Part shown: one piece after another, positions 26,701 through 34,144 of the stretch
Position numbering within the stretch: the stretch's first letter is position 1
Layout: every line of letters begins with the position of its first letter
DNA from: a virus
Length of the DNA stretch: 50,396 bases
Virus record (IMG/VR): IMGVR_UViG_3300033144_003191
Coordinates: 1 to 50,396 of that record
Strand: one strand, 5' to 3'
Notes under the pieces: generated by a model
The model's input: the letters and a program-made list of their open reading frames with translations, nothing else
Databases searched by the model: none
Told to the model about the DNA's origin: nothing
Position numbers and translations under genes: made by a program

Positions 26701-29700
26701 CTTTCGGATGCCCGATACCGACATGATTGCCCGCTCGAAGATCGGATTTGGCATCGCCTCCTTGAGCGTGATGTGCGACCATTTCGTACCACCATCACCT
26801 CCTGTAACCTTCGGATCGAACAACCCATTCTTTTCCGGTTCCAGGGTCCGCATCTTCACCATGCGTCCGCCGTCCTTGATCTCGCCGTTCGACATGGCAA
26901 GGGTCTGCTCATCCGTGAGCGGGGACAGCACCAGAGAGTTGCCGTCCTTCTCCGTGTTTACGCCCAAGGCCTTGAGGTAGGACAACAGCTTCTTGTACGC
27001 GAAGGTCGGTCTCGGTGGTGGCAGTGCTTCGCCACTCTGCAGGGCACCCCACAGCTCGTCGTTGTCTCCACCCTGAGCCTTGTCCGACTTGTAGGTCGCC
27101 ATCTCTCGGATGTTGTGCTTCGCACCATGAGCCAGAAGACCATAGAGCTCCAGAGCTCCAATCGCCTTGCCGCCATGGGGACCACCGCCCTTGGGAACCA
27201 GGTTCCGGTCGTACGAGTCTCGGCTCCGGACACTCATCTTGTCCTCCACCTGATGGTGGAGCTTCAACGTGTACTGATTGCCGACCAGGACAGGGAGCGT
27301 GTGCTTGCCCGTCTTAGGATCGTAGAGCTTCTCCTTGTCGCTGAGGCCGTGCTGCTTCAACTCGTCAGCCACTGCGCTACGGGCGTCGGCCAGCTCGAAG
27401 TTCTTGACCTTGAAGGTCTCACCAGTCTTCTCTGCTATCTTGGAGGCCGCCGTCTCCAGGACCTGTCCAATGTTCATACGACTCGGCACGCCGAGGGGGT
27501 TGTGAATGACCTCGAGGGGTCGGCCGTCCTCTATCCTCGGCATCTCTACGTCTGGCGCTATCTTCGTGATGATGCCCTTGTTGGCGTGGCGGCTTACGAT
27601 CTTGTCACCAATGACAGCGGGCTCCTCAGTACGAACGTGTATCTCGACGCCCTTGCCGCGCTTCGTCACAGCCACGACCTTGCCAGGGGCAGTCTCCTCC
27701 CAAACCAAAGCCTTGTCCTTGTAGGGATTCACAAGGCTCTTGTGGATCAACGCCAGGTCCGGCTCATCCTTGGAGATGATACGCGGAGCCAGCGCGGCCG
27801 CCAGAGTGTCGCCCGGTAGCAGGGTCTGACCAACACGTATGACGCCATCCTTGTCGAGCTTCTTGCCCTGTACAACAGTTACTCTATCGGGATAGTGGGC
27901 TTGGTACTTGGCCAGGCCCATGAGCTGCCCCTCCCGCGTGGACAGCTTCTTCTTGTACATGTGCTCCGACGTCAGCTTCTTCGCTGCCGACTCAGAGATC
28001 ACAATGCCATCCTCTACGTTGTAGCCGCGGGCTGGCACGTACCCAACACGAAGGTTCACACCGGGTGCGTAGACTCCATCCCTCGTGAACGAGGTGTCTG
28101 AGATCAGGTCGCCACTCTTCACGGTCTGGCCCACCTTCACGACCGGGACCGAATCAAGGACCCCCTTCTTGTCATTCAGCGGATAGTTGTCATAGATCGG
28201 GATGTCGTGGACCTTCCCATCCTTGGACTCAATAACGATGCCATCCGCTTTGATCCTAACTACCTTACCAGTGACAGGGGCCGTCTGCGCAGTGAACGAC
28301 CCCACCAAATCGTCGAAGGTCTTGCCCTTGCCAGCGACGGACTGGACCATTGGCTTCTCACGATGCTTCAGCGCCACGGCCTGTTCCTGGTGACGCCCCG
28401 ACATCGTTGCTCGGTTCTGGGAGTTGTTGCCCAAGAACGGGACCATGTTCATGGCCAATGAGAAGACCTGGCTCGAGGCCGGCATCACGTAGTCCGCGTC
28501 CTTGAACCCCGTGTTTCCTACATCGTTGCCGCGCAACGACGCCTTCACATTTGTCGCCTTGGGCTTGGGCTCGCCGCCCTTCCACTCCACTTGATCGGGC
28601 ATCACAACCACGGAGTCAAACGCCATTGACGGATCGACTCGTTCAGTCTTCCCAGTCCTCAAGTTGTAGAGTGGGATCGTAATCTGCTTGCCACTTTTCT
28701 TGGCACCAAGGGCCGTGTGGAGAGTAACACCCGTCTTTTCTGACTCCGGGGTGTGGAGCGGGTCCAAGAACCCAAAGTGGCTTGGGTTTACGAGCTTCGC
28801 CTCCTCGATGATGCGGTGTGCCGACTTCACGCCACCTTCATCACCCATGATAGTCGTCTTCTGGTGCGCCGAGATCATGGACAAGGGGTTGGTCTGCTCC
28901 GCGGTGTTTGCCAAGGACGACTTCGAGAAGAAGGTACGAATCGGTCGGTTGAATATGTCTGGTCCTAGGATGTCACCAATCTTCTCACGTCGGTCGAGGT
29001 TGTTGCGGATCTTCCTATCGATGACCTTGCCGTGGTCTGTAATGCGATCCGCTACGAAGTCCTCAGTCCCCTTGAGGTCCTTGAACATCAGGGCATCACG
29101 GTCATCGGGCTTCTCGCCGCGTGCTACGCCCAGCAAGCGCCCAGAGGTCCGGAGCATGACATCCGGCGTGATGTTGGTGTCCGCCTTGCCGAGGGTCCGC
29201 TTCATCACCTCGGGTCGCACCTCCGACTGAGCAAAGGTGGACTGGATCACTTCCTGTGCCTCTGCGTAGTCTGCGACTGGGCGACCAGGAGGGCGGAGCC
29301 TGTTGGCGAACGTCACGGCCTTAGTCTCGACGTCCTTCTTACTCGATTTGTTGGCAGCGAGGATGTCCTTGCCCCAGGTGCGTTCCAACGTGTCGTCGTC
29401 TATGCCCAGCGCCTTCATCACAGGGTACAGCGGCGGCGCTGCACCACCATGGCGAATGTTGAACCGACGGTTCTTGGGATCGAACTTGACGTGGAAGCCA
29501 CCGCCCTTGACGTTGATCTGAGACTCAAGCTCTCCATTCTGCTTGACCCTGGTGTACACGCCGGGCTTCAAGAGCCAGAGGTTGTCGACCTGGTACTCCG
29601 AGCCAGAAAGGATATGGGAGAACCTCCTCGTCATCTCAGGGAGGGTAGCGATCTTCCTCGTGCTGCGGTCGATGACATCGCCAGTCTCGTTGTCGACTAG

Positions 29701-29916
29701 CGACAGCTTGGCCTTGATGTCAGCACCAAAGGTCCGCCCTTTCATCTTGGCGGCCTTCTGCCCGCGGACATCCGCGATGTCCTTCTCGTTCTTCAGCTCC
29801 AGATCATCGAGACGGAGAGTATGCTTTGACCCTACGTAGGGGAAGCTGCCCTTGATTGCCTCGAGGACCCCTTCTTTGAGAGCCGCCTGACTCTCTCGTG
29901 GGTCGAGACTTGGCAT
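23779..29916 (-). CDS. Single-chain RNA polymerase: fused beta and beta-prime subunits
   Basis: This 2045-residue protein is a multisubunit-type RNA polymerase core in one chain. Beta landmarks in order: a QTNPLS rifampicin-region block at 341-346, PSHFG-LHTPESEKTGVTL (378-397), a DYVMPASSQV to AVAL block (475-515), GYNVEDGIVISES (631-643), SRHANKGIITKI (775-786), NPLGVPSRMNIGQVLET (806-822) and GGPHGGKAIGALELYG (911-926). Without a stop the beta-prime half follows: RTLEPEKNGLFDP (1023-1035), VPVLPPVMRPL, KAAMELYKPFV, DPVLHRYGIQAF, the catalytic NADFDGD (1373-1379), a bridge helix near 1651-1688, the second zinc site (Cys1694, 1755, 1762, 1765) and the trigger loop QLSMRRFHSGG, with Met1798, Arg1799 and His1802. 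The first beta-prime zinc site is missing. The ATG at 29916 has CGAGGT six bases upstream; the in-frame GTG at 29952 has no ribosome site. The gene lies within the virion operon. The identity is certain; packaging in the particle is inferred. Confidence 0.97.
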   Translation of the reverse strand: MPSLDPRESQAALKEGVLEAIKGSFPYVGSKHTLRLDDLELKNEKDIADVRGQKAAKMKGRTFGADIKAKLSLVDNETGDVIDRSTRKIATLPEMTRRFSHILSGSEYQVDNLWLLKPGVYTRVKQNGELESQINVKGGGFHVKFDPKNRRFNIRHGGAAPPLYPVMKALGIDDDTLERTWGKDILAANKSSKKDVETKAVTFANRLRPPGRPVADYAEAQEVIQSTFAQSEVRPEVMKRTLGKADTNITPDVMLRTSGRLLGVARGEKPDDRDALMFKDLKGTEDFVADRITDHGKVIDRKIRNNLDRREKIGDILGPDIFNRPIRTFFSKSSLANTAEQTNPLSMISAHQKTTIMGDEGGVKSAHRIIEEAKLVNPSHFGFLDPLHTPESEKTGVTLHTALGAKKSGKQITIPLYNLRTGKTERVDPSMAFDSVVVMPDQVEWKGGEPKPKATNVKASLRGNDVGNTGFKDADYVMPASSQVFSLAMNMVPFLGNNSQNRATMSGRHQEQAVALKHREKPMVQSVAGKGKTFDDLVGSFTAQTAPVTGKVVRIKADGIVIESKDGKVHDIPIYDNYPLNDKKGVLDSVPVVKVGQTVKSGDLISDTSFTRDGVYAPGVNLRVGYVPARGYNVEDGIVISESAAKKLTSEHMYKKKLSTREGQLMGLAKYQAHYPDRVTVVQGKKLDKDGVIRVGQTLLPGDTLAAALAPRIISKDEPDLALIHKSLVNPYKDKALVWEETAPGKVVAVTKRGKGVEIHVRTEEPAVIGDKIVSRHANKGIITKIAPDVEMPRIEDGRPLEVIHNPLGVPSRMNIGQVLETAASKIAEKTGETFKVKNFELADARSAVADELKQHGLSDKEKLYDPKTGKHTLPVLVGNQYTLKLHHQVEDKMSVRSRDSYDRNLVPKGGGPHGGKAIGALELYGLLAHGAKHNIREMATYKSDKAQGGDNDELWGALQSGEALPPPRPTFAYKKLLSYLKALGVNTEKDGNSLVLSPLTDEQTLAMSNGEIKDGGRMVKMRTLEPEKNGLFDPKVTGGDGGTKWSHITLKEAMPNPIFERAIMSVSGIRKPQYDRIVAGQEGVTPNGSIVGPGTRGAMYGPSAVGRLLGNVKVDSELAKEEARVGNLKDQVLNETNKKIKYLRALKKAKTHPTEVYMMKHVPVLPPVMRPLSVMDDGSVQFDDVNHLYKQMALTNQKLGSMHRLAPDEERAPLRAELYDELKAIAGLGGSLNRTYPGILDVIAGAKPKMGFFQDKLVKRMQDMSLRSTIVPEPSLSLDEIGIPRKAAMELYKPFVVRELRQTFNMSPLEAQEEIKSSRPLAARALERVTEDRPLIVKRDPVLHRYGIQAFKPRLMEGKAIRIHPLVTSGFNADFDGDAMSAFVPISNEAVEEARKMMPSNILFSPSSGKAAYTPIKEMQVGLFGLSEVGKKTNKKYKGHVALEKDVASGEVGVTDVVSVGDSKTTAGRLRILEAVPKALRVKMQDGALLNDLDYRFDKKEQSKLFNAMAKEDPKGYAQHIDLMKEMGNEHAFMSGFSIGLDDLKTMTAARSEVMRKAARKTKGLDPSDDKDVQKIVAAYEDALLELEDRGKEKAKGLKTNLDRLQVAAGIKGNAYRQLIASPVLFQDAQGRVVPNPVSKSYAEGLDISDYWTSMSGGRKGIIQKVQSVAEPGYLSKLMMNSTMDQLVQGDDCGTQQGVALSTDEPDVVGRYLQNAVKIQDGELKRGTLLTPRLVSEMRNAKINKVVVRSPLKCRHAKGVCPLCYGLNENEQLHDQGTNIGVIAAQALGERGVQLSMRRFHSGGVHDPKGQNLADQGLERAKELLNMPQTLKGSATLATVNGRINSIKEDPAGGYGVEVEGKRHYVPAGRSLLSGVKSGAKVKKGTPITSGPVNPHEMLPLTGLNPVQNYLADELHKLYAPEGIRRRNTEVVVRAMSNVTKVDDPGGHPDLVRGDFVNTSQVQDWNRNMLRGKDPIRHRPIMKGVKHIPQDVMEDWLARLNHEELKSTVIEGAQRGWQSSIHGDHPIPGLVFGAEFGLGDNVGY

Positions 29917-30233
29917 CGCTGTACCTCGTATAGCTACTGTAAACGACCCCACAGTCAGAGGTCAATTCTGGGTACAAGAACAGTGACAGGAACCACCGAA
30001 CATTAGGAGGGAACATGGAGGAAGAAGAGTTCTCCGATCCAGTGGAGGACTGGGCTGATTCTCTCGAGGACGCAACCGACCCGACTGAGGAGGATTGAAT
30101 CTTCCGCCTTTGTCTCTTGGCTTTCAGTTTCGGCGCGCTTGTCGAGACCATGAGGGTCATGAGCGAATGGCGGAGAGGGCGGTTGTAGGCCAACCGTCGA
30201 CAGGGAGGGGGCTCCACAAGGCCCCCTCTCTTT
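29917..30233. other. Gap between polymerase and portal genes
   Basis: This 317-base gap holds a plus-strand mini-gene (30015-30098) and a plus-strand terminator (30205-30235). Between them, 30099-30204 shows small hairpins (gaccatgagggtc; ggttgtaggccaacc) and no convincing reading frame beyond a 12-codon one. The left part must also carry the ribosome site, and perhaps a promoter, of the polymerase gene. GAACAGTG at 29979-29986 recurs at 36828-36835 ahead of the replication operon. Confidence 0.6.
30015..30098 (+). CDS. 27-residue acidic peptide on the opposite strand
   Basis: This short plus-strand gene lies in the gap between the portal and polymerase genes, which run on the minus strand. 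The ATG at 30015 has a strong AGGAGGG at 30005-30011. The product is extremely acidic (MEEEEFSDPVEDWADSLED at the start, ending TDPTEED) with one Trp and one Phe. A rho-independent terminator follows at 30205-30235, which supports a real plus-strand transcript. A small acidic peptide could mimic DNA or bind a basic surface of the polymerase, but this is conjecture. It might also be only the leader of a small RNA. Confidence 0.5.
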   Translation: MEEEEFSDPVEDWADSLEDATDPTEED

Positions 30234-30235
30234 TT
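30205..30235 (+). terminator. Rho-independent terminator for the 30015-30098 transcript
   Basis: An 8-bp stem (gagggggc 30205-30212, gccccctc 30221-30228) with an 8-base loop is followed by tctttttag. Read on the minus strand no T tract follows the stem, so it does not end the portal transcript. Confidence 0.85.
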
Positions 30236-32222
30236 AGATGATCGCGGAGGAAGCATCTCGCCGTGGCGGAAGCTGCTCCGGCAGGGGCTTCCCTGCAGAC
30301 CCGCCCCCACCACCGCCACCGGACATCTGCTTGACGGCCTGCTCCACAGCAGAAGCGAGTTGAGGATCGGTCTGGGCTATCTGCTGGTAGGCCAGGTACC
30401 TCATGTCGTCCGGCATCTGCAGCACTTGCTGCGCCATCATCGTCACTTGTTCCTGAGACGCGCCCCCGCCTTGGGGCAGCGGCTGTTGCTGCTGCTGCTG
30501 GGGCGCCTGCTGAGGCGCCTGCTGAGGCGCCTGCTGCTGGGGAGGCACCTGTTGGGGCTGTGCCCCCATAGCTTGCTGAGGCATGGCGCTAGCACCAGCA
30601 CCCATCATGCCCTCACGAGCCTCCCCGGGAGCAGCATCCTGGGCACCCTGCTGGGCCTGTGCCATCTCCTCTTGCATGACCCTCTGCGCCCTGGCCTGGT
30701 ACTTAGCCATGGCGACCTGCGCCGCGCCTTGGATGTCGGCCTGCGCTAGCTGCTGCTTCTTGACTGCCTGCAGCCGCGCGCTTGTCTCCATCTCCATGAG
30801 CTCGTTTTCCTTCTTCGGGTCGAGGTCGGAGTCGGAGAGCAACGTCGTGTCCGAGATCTTTCCAGCCGTGTTGAACTGGAACATCAGGGCCTTGCGCTGT
30901 AGGTCATCGGCCATCTTGAACGGCTTGAACCTGGCCTCTACCACGGGCCACCCTAGGTACGCCGCCACGTTCTTGATCAGGAAGTTACGGACGAACCTGC
31001 GAAGGTCCGAGATGTAACGAAGGAAGTGGTTCTCCAACATCCTGAGGCTGACGTTCGACCCCGAGTACTGGAGACCGCCGTACACGAACTCGTTCGGCAC
31101 GCCCATACCCGCGATGATCTGGTCGCTCCAAATCTTGATCTCGTTGGTCAGCATCAAGGCGCGACCGTCACCACCAATGACTTGGTGCCCCATCGGTATG
31201 GGGAGGATCGGGATGTATGCTCGGTCGCTACGCCATCGCGCAATCTCTCCTTGAATTTGGTCACGCCACTTCGTCAGAGAGATCGTCGAGTACGGGTCCG
31301 ATGTGCTGGACCCCGCCTGCGGGAACACCACCGACAAGGGGTAGACCCTCTCCATGGCGATGGTTTCGTTGGCCTTCTTCAGGAGCTGGAGGTAGAACGT
31401 GTCCTTCAAGACCGGGAGCGTCAGCGGGATACCGTGGCCAGAGTCCTTGACGCCAGTCAGTAGGCTAGGCCTCCGGGAGTGGTAGATGTTGTCCGGGTTC
31501 AACTTCACGGCCTTGTTCAAACGGATCGCATCGATGATGAGCTGCGGCATGCTCTGCACGATGTGCGGCTTGCCCAACATGATGTCGTTGCGGATCGTTC
31601 GAGGCGGGTCGTAGAAGTAGGTGTCCTCTCCCGTGATGTCGTTGTGGACGATGTTGATGTCCTCAGGGTTCCAGATGATGAGGCGGATCTGTCGTGGCGA
31701 CTTGACGTATACGTCCTTGGCCACCGCCTCCCCGTTGCTCCCACACTTGGGGCAGTGCATCACGAAGCGGTACCCATGGAACCGGTACTGCGTGTCCTTC
31801 GCCGGCACACGATGGTTGCAGTAAGCACACTTCAGGAACTTGATGAAGGGATAGGAGATCGAGACGATGGCATTCCCGTAGTTGAAGTAGTACAGCCCCA
31901 TGTCCACAAGGAAGGACCGCAACCGAATCGTATCCTCGAGGAACTCCTCCCAATGACGAGCCAGCCCCTCATTCTCCTCGTCGATCACTACGTCTGTGAC
32001 AGGGTACTCCGACATCTTGTTGACGGTCGCAGCGATCACCGGGTTCGTGAGGTAGTAGTACCTACACCACTTGAACATCTGCTTGACGGTGTCCGGTAGG
32101 TACGTATGAGCTATGTCGAAGAACGGGGACGGGTACGATACGCCCTGAGGGGCCGCTGATCCAACGATGCGGCTCTGTGTACGACTGAAGCGGGAGTACG
32201 GTCCCTCACTGTACTGGAACAT
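30234..32222 (-). CDS. Portal protein with zinc-ribbon insertion
   Basis: This 662-residue protein forms the dodecameric ring at one head vertex through which DNA is packaged and ejected. Portal features are VDMGLYYFNYGNAIVSI (106-122), the helical stem/crown region with IWSDQIIAGMGVPNEFVYGG, and a following helix with RMLENHFLRYISDLRRF. An insertion at 132-160 (CAYC then CPKC) is a zinc ribbon, unusual for portals. The C-terminal 170 residues are Gln/Ala/Pro/Gly-rich with QQAP repeats, probably disordered and inside the head or at its inner surface. The start overlaps the previous gene by 17 bases. The first residues after the start are Ser/Tyr-rich. Confidence 0.88.
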   Translation of the reverse strand: MFQYSEGPYSRFSRTQSRIVGSAAPQGVSYPSPFFDIAHTYLPDTVKQMFKWCRYYYLTNPVIAATVNKMSEYPVTDVVIDEENEGLARHWEEFLEDTIRLRSFLVDMGLYYFNYGNAIVSISYPFIKFLKCAYCNHRVPAKDTQYRFHGYRFVMHCPKCGSNGEAVAKDVYVKSPRQIRLIIWNPEDINIVHNDITGEDTYFYDPPRTIRNDIMLGKPHIVQSMPQLIIDAIRLNKAVKLNPDNIYHSRRPSLLTGVKDSGHGIPLTLPVLKDTFYLQLLKKANETIAMERVYPLSVVFPQAGSSTSDPYSTISLTKWRDQIQGEIARWRSDRAYIPILPIPMGHQVIGGDGRALMLTNEIKIWSDQIIAGMGVPNEFVYGGLQYSGSNVSLRMLENHFLRYISDLRRFVRNFLIKNVAAYLGWPVVEARFKPFKMADDLQRKALMFQFNTAGKISDTTLLSDSDLDPKKENELMEMETSARLQAVKKQQLAQADIQGAAQVAMAKYQARAQRVMQEEMAQAQQGAQDAAPGEAREGMMGAGASAMPQQAMGAQPQQVPPQQQAPQQAPQQAPQQQQQQPLPQGGGASQEQVTMMAQQVLQMPDDMRYLAYQQIAQTDPQLASAVEQAVKQMSGGGGGGGSAGKPLPEQLPPRRDASSAII
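30502..30537. repeat. 12-bp tandem repeat in the portal gene
   Basis: The unit ggcgcctgctga occurs three times (the last copy with one change) and encodes the QQAP repeats of the portal C-terminus. A run of ctg triplets flanks it. Confidence 0.9.
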
Positions 32223-33291
32223 TACGTGTCTCCCGCCTTCCCAACCTGGTCACTTTGCCCACGCCCTTACCGATAGCGCCACCAACACGGCCCATCAACG
32301 ATCCAAGGGCAAGGTTACCCGCGATGGGGATTGGGGCACCTGCAGTATAACCGATCCCTTCACCGATGAGGCGACCAACATTCTCCGGCCGCTTGTCGCC
32401 CTGCGCTTTGGCCAGAGCATGAGGCGCCTGCGCCCCCGTCACTGCAAGCATGGCGCCGCCCCCGAGGACCCCACCACCCGCCGTACCAGTCGTCAGCGTC
32501 TGCTTGATTCTGTCTGGGGCCAAGCCCTTCACGAATCCTGGGATAGAAGTTATCCCCTGACGAGCGGACTCTGAGCGGCCCGACATCAACCTAGCCTTGA
32601 CTGCGAGCCGTGCGTCCTGGAGCTTCCCCGGCTTGCCGAACTCCCCCTTGGTGGCGCGTTCCGCGAGCTCCTTCTTTGCCTCGGCAAGTGACGGACCTCC
32701 GACATCCATCCTCATCTTCTCGAAGGACGCAGATCGTTCAGCTGAGGTGAGCTTCTTACCCTTCCCAGCTTTCCCGGCCTGGTACCACTTCGTGCCCTTG
32801 GCACCGGATCCAGCGACGCCATGCCCAGGCATGTACCCAGTCATGCCATGCAGCTGGCGCTGCCCAAATCTCTGGAGCTGCGACCGAGCTGCCCGCGTCG
32901 CGACCTGGCCAACAGCCAAGCCGGCGCCGGCGCCGAGTAGGGCACCACCTGCAGCACCTCGAAGACGCTGCCCCTCCTCCGCTGTGGCTGCTCCTACGCC
33001 CGCTCCTAGGGCAGAGCCCCCTCCCACACTGGCAGCACGACCCACGCCCCTCTCGAGGGCCTCAGCACCACGTGGCGTGGCAGCCCAACGCGCAAGGCTC
33101 TCACGAGTAGGCCACCCACCGCTGACAGCCTTGCCGCCTGCCTCTGCTGCCTCTGTTGCACCGCGGGTTATGGCAGGACGAAGAAGCCCTACGCCTCGTG
33201 ACACCATGCGGCCGACCGCAGTTGGGAGGAAAGCCTCCTTAGCCATCTCGTCGACGGCGGCCTGAGCCATGACCAATCCGTACTCATCCAT
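32206..33291 (-). CDS. Gly/Ala-rich internal virion protein candidate
   Basis: The protein has 361 residues. An N-terminal helix ends in MAKEAFLPTAVGRM (16-29). Long Gly/Ala-rich stretches follow, with possible membrane segments near 90-130 (GSALGAGVGAAT; GGALLGAGAGLAVG) and 270-290 (GGGVLGGGAMLAVTG). Basic, Lys-rich sequence lies between them and the C-terminus is basic. The start overlaps the upstream stop by eight bases. It is encoded next to the portal, where ejection proteins that cross the cell envelope are often found. No family is recognised. Confidence 0.7.
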   Translation of the reverse strand: MDEYGLVMAQAAVDEMAKEAFLPTAVGRMVSRGVGLLRPAITRGATEAAEAGGKAVSGGWPTRESLARWAATPRGAEALERGVGRAASVGGGSALGAGVGAATAEEGQRLRGAAGGALLGAGAGLAVGQVATRAARSQLQRFGQRQLHGMTGYMPGHGVAGSGAKGTKWYQAGKAGKGKKLTSAERSASFEKMRMDVGGPSLAEAKKELAERATKGEFGKPGKLQDARLAVKARLMSGRSESARQGITSIPGFVKGLAPDRIKQTLTTGTAGGGVLGGGAMLAVTGAQAPHALAKAQGDKRPENVGRLIGEGIGYTAGAPIPIAGNLALGSLMGRVGGAIGKGVGKVTRLGRRETRNVPVQ

Positions 33292-34144
33292 GTTTCAGGG
33301 CTCCGCTCTGGTCCTTGAGCTTCTGCTCGTAGGTCTTGTTGATCATGTCTGCACCGACCAACTTGGCGACCTGAACATCGACCATGTTCTCCACGAGGTA
33401 GTAGTCCCGCTCGTCGCCATCCTTCATTACCTGAGCATACCGCTTCGACACAGATTCTGGATCATGACCCAGGTACTTCTCAAGCATCGAAGCTGGAGCC
33501 CCGCAGGAGTCGCAGACCTCGTTGCTATCATCTGAGTCGATGTTGCCGCAGTGCCGACACCTGTACCTCGGCATGGCGGCGTGGGGCTGAGCGAACCCGA
33601 CCGGAGGGGGGAGGAAGAAGACCCCGTCATCCAAGAAGCAAGCAGCAATGTAGCGACCCACCTCGTCGGAGAACGGGCTCTTCTTGATCCGGTTCATCAT
33701 CGTCACCGCGGATACGATCTGCGATGGGGTTGGTCGATGTAGCACGCGGAAGTTCGGGATGTTGTCCGTGAAGGCGTGGACCACGGCGTTGAACACCTCC
33801 CACGCTATCCATGGGGAGTCCACGACATGGGCTGTCTTCAGGGCGTTGATCTTGTTGCGAGTGTGAACACCGGGTGTAGCACCGAAGTCCGACTCGATCT
33901 CTTGCCACAGTGTTTCGGGCTCCCACCCAAGCCACTGGGGGCCGTACTTGTCCAGCAGGAGAACACCCAGCAAGATAGGGTGGATGTCACGCCTAGAGAA
34001 GGCAGACTTCACCGACAGAGGAGGCGTACCCCCCTCTGCCGACGCAGTCTTGTCCTCAACCGGCTCTTCCCCTCCTGCCCCAACCATGACTCCTGAGTCG
34101 ATCTCGTTACTCAGATAGTCAAGTAGATCAGTACCCGCAGCCAT
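33284..34144 (-). CDS. Zinc-ribbon head-assembly protein candidate
   Basis: The protein has 286 residues. The start shares its A with the upstream stop (TGATG). DKTASAEGG lies near 31-39. The middle third is helical with conserved-looking aromatic residues (WLGWEPETLWQEIESDFG). At about 195-217, YRCRHCG then VCDSCGAP form a four-Cys zinc ribbon. The gene lies two upstream of the portal. A role in head completion, or as partner of the zinc-bearing portal and terminase, is possible. It is not recognised. Confidence 0.7.
   Translation of the reverse strand: MAAGTDLLDYLSNEIDSGVMVGAGGEEPVEDKTASAEGGTPPLSVKSAFSRRDIHPILLGVLLLDKYGPQWLGWEPETLWQEIESDFGATPGVHTRNKINALKTAHVVDSPWIAWEVFNAVVHAFTDNIPNFRVLHRPTPSQIVSAVTMMNRIKKSPFSDEVGRYIAACFLDDGVFFLPPPVGFAQPHAAMPRYRCRHCGNIDSDDSNEVCDSCGAPASMLEKYLGHDPESVSKRYAQVMKDGDERDYYLVENMVDVQVAKLVGADMINKTYEQKLKDQSGALKHG

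Noticed and set aside
26671-27819. Plus-strand open frame of 382 codons opposite the polymerase gene
   Set aside because: It is a shadow of the beta half; codon pattern follows the minus-strand gene.
29917-29952. Upstream GTG start for the polymerase, adding 12 residues
   Set aside because: No ribosome site precedes the GTG, while the ATG at 29916 has CGAGGT at good spacing.
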